58,618 nt of DNA, from contig JAKSYS010000384.1 in NCBI GenBank assembly GCA_022925895.1, forward strand, positions 1-58,618, written 5' to 3'. The translations under genes and the position numbers were made by a program. The notes under the pieces were generated by a model. It did no database searches and was not told where the DNA came from. It was given only the letters and a program-made list of their open reading frames with translations. Source of the stretch: Fragilaria crotonensis (taxonomy: Eukaryota > Bacillariophyta > Fragilariophyceae > Fragilariales > Fragilariaceae). Positions 49,995 through 58,618 of the stretch are shown piece by piece. The first letter of the stretch is position 1, and every line of letters begins with the position of its first letter.

Positions 49995-50456
49995 ATTGAT
50001 GACAACATTTTCAGAGGACGATGTTTTTGGCTTTCTTACTCATGTTGCAACAAAGTCTTTGCCAAATCTGAGGCATCACCGCAAACAGCAGCTTTACTTT
50101 TGAGTCTTTATGGATCTGGCTGCAGATGAATTAGCAGAATACGCAAACCAAACAATTGATCCATTCTTGATCAACAAAAGATTAGTAGGATCAATGTGCT
50201 GATGCCAATGTACTGTTACCCATGTGATCATTTTGCATCACAATCAGCAGTTGTAATACCAGCACTACCAACAAGCAGAGCAGCAACTCGATATTTGTGG
50301 AGCACGTATGCAAGCACCGCCTCCAAATTTCTGCAAGTGTTTTTGGAAAGCGAGATTTCTGAAGTTGAAGAACCGCTCCAAAACAGTCAGGAGGCTTTCA
50401 GCAGCAGCAACACCATTCGTTTAGCTGGCGAAGATGTTCTTGACTCAATCAAGTAA
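49995..50456 (+). pseudogene. Possible decayed MADF/BESS-like coding fragment
   Basis: In one frame the translation reads FSEDDVFGFLTHVATKSLPN and continues with basic and aromatic residues, then a stop, then FMDLAADELAEYANQTIDPF. Another frame gives 87 open codons at 50196-50456. The wording loosely recalls the helical BESS/MADF partners of Harbinger-type elements. The frames are broken several times. This is a weak call, made only because the amino-acid composition looks like decayed coding DNA. Confidence 0.25.
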
Positions 50457-51537
50457 AATAAAGCTGCAGCACACTAGAGCTAGGTGAATAACAAGATGTT
50501 GGCTCATTGCATCTGAATTTGCAGCCAACATCATCATGTTTTATGAATCATCAAGCTCAACTGGTGTGCTAGCTAACTGACACAATGTCTAGTACTATTG
50601 CTCTCCTAGTACCACACAGTTAGTCCTACTCACAAATTGACGTTTACAGTATCTGTGGTACTGTTCTGTTGATTGGAGGATGTCAATGAGGTTGGTGAGG
50701 TAACCATAGCTGAACCAAAATCTAAAAGGAAATTGGTGAAGTGCTGGGTCAAAAACCTTAAGAAATGAAGATTCTTTTCTTCTTCTTGAGAATGAGGTTT
50801 CAGTGGGATTGTATTGTTGTTGTTGAATGGGATTGCTTAACCCAGCAGGCTTCCAGGGATTAATGGTTAAAGGATTCAAATTTGAACTTTCAAGTGAATA
50901 AACTTTGTGCGTTGTTGGCAAACCAGAAATGAACTAGTACTAGGTTCTATATCACAATGAAACAATTAAAATGAAACACAGTACAGAGAACCAAATTCAC
51001 CAGTCAACCACTCCTTTAATTGAATCAAGGGACTGCCACTTAATATTGGTACTTAGATTATCTAGTACAGTATTTGAGTATTACAAGTAGTACTGGCTGG
51101 ATTATGCAAATCACAACATGCTCTCAGGAACACCCCATGACTACTACATCACAGTACACCTCCTCCTTACACAATACTATTAAACACCAGCAGATGATTC
51201 CAACAACTACTAGTGGGTTCCAGTGCCAAGTCTAGGAATGAAAAGGGCGGTAGTTAACCTAATTGAGGTAAGAACATTAGGATGTGGTGAATATCGCACT
51301 AGAAGCAAACAAACCTGCTTTGATAGTTGCCTTGACGACTCTTGCTGAAGATAAACCTGGAGGTTCCGGAATATTTGCTTTTACCCCAAATTTTCTTTTA
51401 TTACAATTACTTTTTCCAAAACCGTTTCTTTTTTTCTGCGTTCCACGACTCCGACAAACCCGCACTTCCACCTAAATTGAAAACGTGAATCGGATTTTTA
51501 GGCCGACTATACGGATCGATATATATTCATAGAAACC

Positions 51538-51655
51538 CCAGAAGAAAAAACGAGAAAAGAGGAGAAACAAAAAATACTGGAAGAAATAAGGAGAAAATAG
51601 GAGAAAGAAAAAAGGCCAAGCAGAAAATAGGAGAAAATAGGAGTAAAAAGGAGAA
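51538..51655. repeat. Purine-rich low-complexity tract
   Basis: An almost continuous A/G run with imperfect repeats of AGGAGAAAATAGG over about 118 bp. Strand asymmetry of this kind can form triplex DNA or act as a polypurine tract; no LTR directly follows it. Confidence 0.7.
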
Positions 51656-51970
51656 GCTCCACTGGCGCATTTGGAGAAGAGCTAGACACGGCCCGAAATG
51701 GGCTTTTAGACCCTCGTGTACCTCGCAACTGGTTTCATTCCGCTTTCTGGTATCACCCCAGTGGCCAATAATTGCCGAAGAAGCTTCTGCGCGTCACTGT
51801 CTCTCCAGTGATGAGGCTCTGGAGCAATGGGGTCGCCCTCATGTTGTTCCCTCCCATCCTGCTGCACTCCTTGGCTCCTCGCCATGATCGACGAAATTCT
51901 GCTTGTGTGTGATTGTGTTGCGTGTCGTATGTACGAAGCCGTGGATTTCTGTTTTATTATGCACCAGTAC

Positions 51971-52146
51971 GTTCAAATGTGTACGTAACGGCCGACTCTT
52001 ACCTTAGAGAAGACGAGATAAACGATAAAGTAGTAACACAAGAAGCGTACAAAAGTAGTAAACGATAAACTTGTGTCTACGTCTGCTCTTGTCTCTGATT
52101 ACTACTGTACTAGCGGTTTCCGTACTGTATCGTCCGTATTCAAACG
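51971..52146 (-). repeat. 3' LTR of the copia element (176 bp)
   Basis: Identical to 58441-58616. Full identity runs from GTTCAAATGTG to ATTCAAACG, a little beyond the canonical TG...CA that lies just inside both ends. Confidence 0.9.
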
Positions 52147-52306
52147 GTCCCCGTAAATCATGAATTCGCCTCGTGACAGAATGATTTATCCCTCATTCCA
52201 CCTTGTCCGCAAAAACGACCTGGTATTAAAGCCCGCGGACTCCATCCGCTCCAGGGGGTAAACGACCTCGCCCACGCAACGGTCGATAACCCAGGGCATG
52301 CCATTC

Positions 52307-54173
52307 TTAATACATAATGTGGCGACATAGTGCTCGACGACGGTCTGCAGTGAGTACCTTCGTAAATAGGTCGGCCAAGTTAGTCATGCCGTCCTCTTTT
52401 CCCACACGTATGATCTTCGCGGCAACAGCCTCGCGTACTGCATGATAATTGATTGCATTGTGCTTCTTTGCAAGCATTGATTCGGGAATAGTTGTGTTTT
52501 TCACGACACCGTTATTGTCGCAGAATATATTGGCCGGACCATCAATTGGCACGCCAAACATTCGGAGCTTATATCGCAACGCGACAAGCATGTCCTTCGC
52601 AGCTCGAAGCGCGACAAATTCACTCCCAAAACTGGAGGATTCAACGGTATTTTGCCGTTTCGAAAACCAAATGATCGGCGCATTCTGAACGTAAATGATA
52701 ATCCCAGTATGCGATCTTCGAGTAATAACATTTCCTGCGTGATTCGCATCAACAAAACATGATATATTCACACATTTACCTTTTGGTTCTGGCATGTTCG
52801 GGGGTAGTTCCTCACATACGTCCCCGTAAAAATCTCGCCAATCGGCATCAGAGTTGAACACACGTTCATCGATATCAGGGGTTTTCGGATCGAAAACAAT
52901 TCGAGCTCCATTCTCATGCTTCTTCAAGTATGCGAAGATGTGGTATAATGCCTCAAGGTGACCGCGCCGTGGCAGTGCCTGATGTTGGGACAATTGCGAT
53001 ACTTCGACAAATATGTCGAGGCGTCCGAGTTCAATTGCCCATCGCAGTATTCCAATTAATTGAAGGAAACGCGACCCCATTTCGTCACTAAGTTCAGGAG
53101 TTACATCCAGCTCGGGTTTATAGCCGCTGGGGAATGGATTCCTCGCCGTTGACTTCAACTTCGCTTCCGGATCGTCTTCTGCAATTAATGCTTCGACAAC
53201 TTTGATGGCGTTCTTGACATAAGTCTTACTGCCCATGGCCCATTCCACTTTACCATTCGGCAATTGGACCTTCTCCATATTGGCTCCAAGATATATATCG
53301 GGCTCATGGACACTTTCCGGTTTGAGCTCGTACAATTTGCCCAATTCGTCCATAGTTTGTTTTGGTTCCTTCGCGAATATCAGGATGTCATCAACGTATA
53401 CCAGCACCATATCATAGTGCGTTCCGGCACTCCGAATCCATACATCTGGATCTGCCTGTGTTGATGTAAAGTTCATATGACACAGCGTTGCCGCCAAGTC
53501 CGCACGCCAGGCAGCGCCTGATGATTTGAGTCCATATAGGGCACGCGTTACAATCAAGACTTTACCGCGGTCTTCGCCAGTTTCAATGCCGCCTTCAAAC
53601 CAAATCTTCTCACGGCACGATGCGTTTAAGTATGCATTAGTTACATCCCCCCGCCAGCACGTCGAGGTCGTTCAGACCAGCAATCAGAAACGCCAGGCGT
53701 ACACTGTCGCGCGATACCACGCTCGAGTAAGTTATTGATCCTGGCGTGTCGGTCGTGTGCCCTCCGGCAACAAATCTTGCCTTTCGGGTGAAATCCATTT
53801 TGACGTCGAATATCACATGACATCGAATTTCTTGAAAACCAATCATCGATGGCTCCTTTCCGCTTCGTGCTTGCGCGGGTGATATCCCGTCAGCGCTTTT
53901 CACGCGACTTTCACCTTTGTCATCTCCTTTCCTAGTGCCTTGCGCCAGAAGTCGGTTCCAGTCTCTTCGTCAATCGTCAGGGCTTCTTCGACTGTCTTTG
54001 GCACACGTATGCCGAATTTGTGGGTCGTACGCCAATAGCGTTTGACCTTCGCAACAATGCGATTTCGCTTCCGCAGAACCGTATGTACCCACCAGTTAAA
54101 CGCTGGCTCATTGGCAATTTTGTTTGCCACTGCATATTCTGCAACTTGAACAGGATAGGCGTCTTTAAATCCT
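52307..54173 (-). CDS. Copia pol: reverse transcriptase and RNase H
   Basis: The reverse transcriptase starts after the KAYPVQ-type linker (about 54165) and runs to the RNase H at 52307. Conserved blocks: VKMDFTRKARFVAGGHTTD, VTRALYGLKSSGAAWRA, LVYVDDILIF with the catalytic YVDD, then RNase H CFVDANHAGN, SSSFGSEFVALRAAKDM and FCDNNGVVKN. The final 416 codons (53557-52307) are one open frame. Upstream, the frame shifts near 53912 (TGG read as TGA after a lost G) and at the six-C run near 53648 (one extra base). With both corrected the domain is continuous. It copies element RNA into DNA inside a virus-like particle. Confidence 0.88.
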
Positions 54174-55915
54174 TCAATGGTAGCCAGTCCGAAGACCCGT
54201 CCTTCCACGAGACCAAAAGGACCAGCCTCGGGTTGTCGGTTTCGGGATACGATTCCCATTACGACTTGTGGTGAAACCATCTGCGATTTGAATCGCCGAG
54301 TTGTCAGACCTGTGGTCAGTGATCTCGCTCAATAATTGATACTGATTTCCTTCAGAGTCAACCTGTGCATACATGCACTCTGCAATCACATTTGCGAAGT
54401 AGTTCTCAGTGGATCCATCGGTGAACTCCACAACGTATTCTCGGGTATCGAACAGGGGGTTGGAATGTGCACGACCAATCGGTTCGCCAGAGGTACCCTT
54501 TGCACGTTTGACCACACGGCCTTTGCGTTCGCTGCCGGTACCGACATCGAATATTAGTTCTGCATTCAAATACTTGTCAATTACGTCGTCGTTGATGTCG
54601 TCGGCATCCAACGTGTCAGGGGTATCCATATCACCATAATCTTCATCGGTGCGTACGGTGCCACTCGGCACCTCATCAAACTCGTCTTGGATATAAAATC
54701 CGTCAGCTGCATTAACCATAAAGTTCTGATCTGACAGACGCTCGTCAACTGCGCGGTCGAAACTCTCGATTTCGGTTTTGACGTCATTGTTCAGGTAGTC
54801 GTCACGTACGACATGTTGTACCGTAGTTCGGGCAATTACATTGCCGGATTCAAGTAGTAGCCAATAGCATAGATCGCTCCCGACCCGGTGGGCAACACCA
54901 AGCCATCGCGCGAGACGTCGCCCGCTGCCGTCGATTTCGATTTTCTTCTGGTCATAGTACCATACGCGATCGTAAAACTCAAAGTCGATCCACTCGGATA
55001 TGTCTGGTGTCTCACCGGTGACAATCTCAATCCCGGTGCGCAGTTGTTGGCCACGAGGAATTCTGTTTAGAATGTTAGTCTCATAGACCAGACCATAATC
55101 CCACAGACGAGGTGGGACTTTCCGCTTGAGCATGCGATTCCTCCATCGCTTCTTGAGCTCGCCGATTTCTCTCTCGGCCGCGTAATTCTGATTCGATCGT
55201 CCAACCTCAGATCGCTTTAACCTGATCTTCAAACGATTTACCTCCTTCATAAAGTCAGTCTTAGGACCAACAATTTCGGGAGCTCCATCAGACAATAAGG
55301 AGTCGGGAATGCCAACATCGTCGGCAAATTCGGTCAACGCCCGAGCGACTTTCGATTTCGAATCGAGAGGATGGACCGTGGTGAACGATCCGTTAGTGAA
55401 TACTTGCGCGCACGTGTTACCCTGGATTGATATGACCTTCGAGAATAAGGTATCAGTGAACCAGTCCCCGTTTAGGCGTCGCCGGTTCAGGTGTAAGTGA
55501 TCAACACGATATCTTCGATGCAACGGGTGAACCGCCGTTCTTACCCGCGCTGGGTAGTTACCTGAAGGGTTCGCTTGGCCGTCTCGAGGCCAATATTCCA
55601 TTTGCGACTTAGATTCTCAAAGGTTACAGTCGAGTGTCGTTCGCTCGTGATCGTTGCGCTTATCCCACCGTGCGTCCCCGTAAGCGCAGAGGACACGAGA
55701 ATAGCATTCGCATACAAAGAAGACACGCAACGCGGGTCAGAAGTGGGGAAGATCGCCGTCGGGGTGCAGTCGAATGGGACCATATATCCCGTCCAGCGGT
55801 CGATATACAGTCGACGGCACGCGCTGGATTCCGACGCGGTGCAGACATGTGCATGTCCGCGGGATTCCAAGTCGGCGAAGTAATTTCGACAATCGGTAGA
55901 TTCGACATTTCCCAA
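54174..55915 (-). CDS. Copia pol: integrase
   Basis: A 475-codon frame (55601-54174) holds the integrase core, with GNTCAQVFTNGSFTTVHPLD (first Asp region), FADDVGIPDSLLSDGAPEIV (second Asp) and the Glu region AAEREIGELKKRWRNRML. A chromo-like C-terminal segment reads EYVVEFTDGSTENYFANVIA. The pre-integrase part continues upstream in another frame (55915-55541) with ENLSRKWNIGLETAKRTLQV; one lost G in a G run near 55551 separates the two. Two further shifts lie near 54170 and 54210, around SWKDGSSDWLPLKDLK. The product inserts the cDNA into the genome. Confidence 0.85.
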
Positions 55916-56412
55916 TCAGTGGGGACGCGTGACTCGAATGAAAGATTCGGTCCCGAAACGGTAAGGGAATAAAAATGGAATCCAAATCAAGGCCAATCGG
56001 TCGGTGCGGATCCCATGGATCATCACAAACGCCGTAGCCATGGGCTCGGATCTGATGGGGTTGATTAAGGAGCAGTGTAAATCACTGCCAAACCACAGCA
56101 CTTGGTCAGCGACCAGGACGACAGAGTCGCCGGTTGTGGGACACGTGTACGTCGTAGCACACTTCGCAATCGGGACATCTGGCTTCGGTTGATACTCCGC
56201 AGAAAAGGGAGAAACATTGCAGTACTCGCCCGAAAGTTCGAGCAAACGCCAATTCGGTCCAGCACACGTGGTGTCAGCGTGGTTATCGATCTCATTGATG
56301 GCAATGTTGCCAGGGGTTGGTTCATTGGGCTTATGGTGTGCCCGCCCGTGCGCCTTGCACTTGAAATTAACGCGTGTGCCTGCGCCTGACGTGCACCACT
56401 GGCCTCTGCGAG
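55916..56412 (-). CDS. Copia pol: aspartic protease region
   Basis: Directly after Gag in a different frame. It reads NEPTPGNIAINEIDNHADTT then CAGPNWRLLELSGEYCNVSP; DNHADT is the protease active-site block, with the D-T pair at about 56270-56290. The region ends near 55916 where the frame shifts into the pre-integrase part. In this family the protease cuts the Gag-Pol polyprotein. Whether the gag/pol frame change is programmed or a sequencing indel cannot be decided here. Confidence 0.72.
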
Positions 56413-57950
56413 TCAGGTGTTGTACGCGCCGCGACCGAAGCTACGACCGTTTTGGGAGCCACGCTCCGTTATGTCGGACACAACCGACTGGTCAGCCGGC
56501 GCACTAGATGTATTCGTCGTCTCGTTGGAGTTCGGGTTCGCTGCAGATACACTGCTAGTCGTTCGATTTGTATTGCTCCCTTGGTAACTCTGGTCGCCTC
56601 TTCCGCGGCCACCACGGCCGCCTTCTCGCAACTGTATGACGGAGCGCATAGAGCCAAGACGCTCCCATTCATCGGAAGTGAAATTCCGGTGAGGGTCAGT
56701 GATATCGACGTTATTCGCATATGTTCTGCGTTCGTTGCCACGCCCGCGTCCGCGACCGTCTCGTCCCCGTCCGTTGCTGCGACCACCGCGTTGGCCACTA
56801 CGACCGCCGCCTTGACGGGCCCTGCCACGGCCGCCACGCTGATCATTGGATCCCATTGCGCTGACATATCGGCGTTTGTTGCCCGAGTGGCGGTTGGCAT
56901 AATCCAACTGGGCTGCGGCATGAATGCTCGAAATTAGTCCAGACAAGAACTCAACGGCCTTATCGAAGTTGGCGCGATAGTTCTGATAGACGTTGACCTT
57001 TGCAGACGTGATACTTGCGTCCGTAGAACGGATACCAAGAAGCATCTTGTCGACCATCTGCTTCTCAGTTAATTCCTCGCTCTTATCTTTTGACAATACA
57101 TGGAAGTTCTCCTTGAGCTTCGTGACGAATTTCTCAAACGGGAACACCTTCTCGTCCTTATAATGCAAGCGAGAGATTTCTTTAGCTTTTTCAACACGTT
57201 TGTTTAACTCTCCCGTGCCATCGTAATGCGCAACAAGCGCCAACCATGCTCTTCTGCCATTCGCAGTGCGATCGTAACTTTGGATCCATGTCCAAGCATC
57301 GGACTTAATACAAGCCGATTTCAGTATCTGGAATACCAGTTTGTTGTCACGCTTGAAGTTTTCGCCTTCTAGTGGCATCTGGAAGCGCCTCATCTCATCA
57401 TCGTCGAGAAACAACTCGTCGGTGTAATCCCATTCAGGGCGTACGACATAGTCGATTGGGACCTTCGCGGCCCCCATGATTGCGCTTAGCTTGTTCACAA
57501 AGCCGATCTGCCAGTTATCCCAACCAGCATCGGTCTGGCACTTGCCGGGGTCAATTATGTCGATGTCAACCTTATCAAGGTTGTGGTCAGATTCCTTTCT
57601 CGCCATTGCTGCCAACATGACTTCTCGAGTCCACATCTCAGGCTGTGCCTGTAGGCCACGTTTGTCGTGGTCTTTCACCCAATAGACTAAGGCCTGAAGC
57701 CTTTTGATTTGCATCGTTCCAAGGATTACTCTCCCGGTAGCAGTTGGCCTTGAGGCCATTCGTTTAGCCATCTCCGAAACATCGGAGTCGTTCATGGAGG
57801 CAAACGCTTCCATGGAGTCGAGTCCTCAATATTAATGAAAGTTTCGCGATTAGCAGCATTTGCAATACCACAAATGGTAAGTACTTCATGAACAGGGTTT
57901 GGTGGTTCGGGTTCAGCAACAGCTGCGGCGACAACGGGTTCAGCATCCAT
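56413..57950 (-). CDS. Copia Gag (capsid and nucleocapsid)
   Basis: The capsid part (57813 downwards) is a helical UBN2/copia-type Gag with SDAWTWIQSYDRTANGRRAW, AWLALVAHYDG and EKFVTKLKENFHVLSKDKSE. The C-terminal 150 residues are an RG-rich nucleic-acid-binding tail (GRGRDGRGRGRGNERR), replacing a CCHC zinc knuckle, which I could not find. The likely start is the ATG at 57950 (MDAEPVVAAAVAEPEPPNPV). A one-base shift near 57815 separates this first 45-residue part from the main frame, which has its own ATG at 57813. Gag packages element RNA. Confidence 0.82.
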
Positions 57951-58425
57951 CTGCGTATGAATATCATTCGAGTTAGCACCTAGGTGTACATTGCGTTTGT
58001 CTTCCGGGCCGTACCACTATGGGTAGGTTGTGAGGCGGGTCACATTCCGGTCGGTACAGGGTGATCAGTCCTGACCTCATCGTGCGGTGCCTCACGGGGC
58101 CAACGGCCAATTATAGAACGTGGGCAAACGGTACCGATCGCTGACGCCCGCCATGTGGCCAAACAAGTTACGAACAGCGTATATCGAGTACCTCAAGTAC
58201 ATGTCGAGGAGCAAAGTATATCGAGTACCATAAGGTACGTAACGGAGTAAAAGATACGCTTCTACGAATTCCGCTGTAGGCCGTGGTATAAATATTTTCG
58301 GTAATCCTCGAAAGTGCAACGAATTCGCAAGAATGTCAAGGTACGAAATTGGCAATGCCCATGAGAATTGTACCCGCCGCTTCCGTCTCACCCGTTCGTT
58401 CAAATCCTTTCTTTCACCCTCCAGT

Positions 58426-58440
58426 TGGGTCTGATAAACC
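58426..58440 (-). other. Candidate primer-binding site of the copia element
   Basis: Read on the minus strand directly after the 5' LTR: GGTTTATCAGACCC. Its complement, GGGTCTGATAAACC, contains CTGATAA, the 7-nt anticodon loop of an Ile(GAU)-type tRNA. Some copia elements prime from a cleaved tRNA's anticodon arm, so an internal tRNA primer is possible. This is inference only. Confidence 0.35.
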
Positions 58441-58616
58441 GTTCAAATGTGTACGTAACGGCCGACTCTTACCTTAGAGAAGACGAGATAAACGATAAAG
58501 TAGTAACACAAGAAGCGTACAAAAGTAGTAAACGATAAACTTGTGTCTACGTCTGCTCTTGTCTCTGATTACTACTGTACTAGCGGTTTCCGTACTGTAT
58601 CGTCCGTATTCAAACG
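58441..58616 (-). repeat. 5' LTR of the copia element (176 bp)
   Basis: Identical to 51971-52146. On the minus strand it precedes the primer-binding site and Gag. Confidence 0.9.
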
Positions 58617-58618
58617 CA

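Larger units (their letters stand above)
49497..51970. other. AT-rich gene-free region between two transposons
   Basis: A 2.5-kb stretch with no intact gene. It holds a possible decayed coding fragment (49995-50456) and a purine-rich low-complexity tract (51538-51655). Small GTAC groups occur near 50590-50670 and 51050-51100. It is probably old transposon debris. Confidence 0.45.
51971..58616 (-). mobile_element. Full-length Ty1/copia retrotransposon (CoDi-like), 6.6 kb
   Basis: Identical 176-bp direct repeats bound a 6.3-kb interior that reads on the minus strand in the order Gag, protease, integrase, reverse transcriptase, RNase H. Integrase before reverse transcriptase defines Ty1/copia. 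The protease motif DNHADT and the gag/pol style resemble the CoDi elements of diatoms (family memory, not a search). LTR identity points to very recent insertion. Several one-base shifts interrupt pol and one interrupts gag, most in short homopolymers. Target-site duplication cannot be checked because the window ends two bases after the right LTR. Confidence 0.92.

Noticed and set aside
51538-51655. Purine tract as a retrotransposon polypurine tract
   Set aside because: It is about 300 bp outside the copia LTR and on the wrong side; no LTR follows it.
52501-52755. Alternative short frames inside the copia pol region
   Set aside because: Shadows of the reverse transcriptase/RNase H frame.

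Overview
The window looks like nuclear DNA of a diatom, most probably Phaeodactylum tricornutum or a close relative (inferred, no search was run). The reasons are compact genes with few short GT-AG introns, secretory signals ending in an A|F plastid-targeting motif of the ASAF type (2-isopropylmalate synthase, a PDZ-like protein), a CruP-like lycopene-cyclase paralogue, and a Ty1/copia element resembling the diatom CoDi group. There is no operon structure; neighbours lie on both strands and look functionally unrelated.

Layout. 0.3-11.6 kb: 2-isopropylmalate synthase, an O-methyltransferase, a MYND-like zinc-finger protein, a DHHC palmitoyltransferase, two unknown proteins and an RluA/Rib2-type pseudouridine synthase. 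11.7-15.0 kb: a non-autonomous LTR retroelement (identical 111-bp LTRs, polypurine tract, 4-bp target duplication, no recognisable proteins). 15.4-27.7 kb: a CRAL-TRIO protein, an EF-hand protein, a UXT-like prefoldin, a three-exon small membrane protein, a DnaJ-X protein, a four-TM protein, a GT31 glycosyltransferase and the CruP-like oxidoreductase. 28.1-28.7 kb: a hAT-like MITE with an 8-bp target duplication. 29-36 kb: a NUDT6-like Nudix hydrolase, a plastid PDZ-like protein, a GH5/Exg-like protein without visible catalytic glutamates, and a GT15-like glycosyltransferase. 38-46 kb: FEN1, an ER DnaJ-thioredoxin protein, V-ATPase subunit E, a PH-like membrane protein, RPB8 and a metallophosphoesterase. 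46.2-49.5 kb: a complete PIF/Harbinger transposon. 52.0-58.6 kb: a full-length copia retrotransposon on the minus strand with identical 176-bp LTRs.

Two patterns run across the window. First, many intergenic gaps are packed with the tetranucleotide GTAC, far above chance, while coding regions are not. Second, from about 38 kb onward several otherwise well-conserved genes (FEN1, the ER DnaJ, V-ATPase E, the phosphoesterase) and both large transposons are broken by single-base gains or losses, most of them inside short homopolymers. This fits uncorrected assembly error better than independent gene decay, so the affected reading frames should be treated as intact in the organism until checked.
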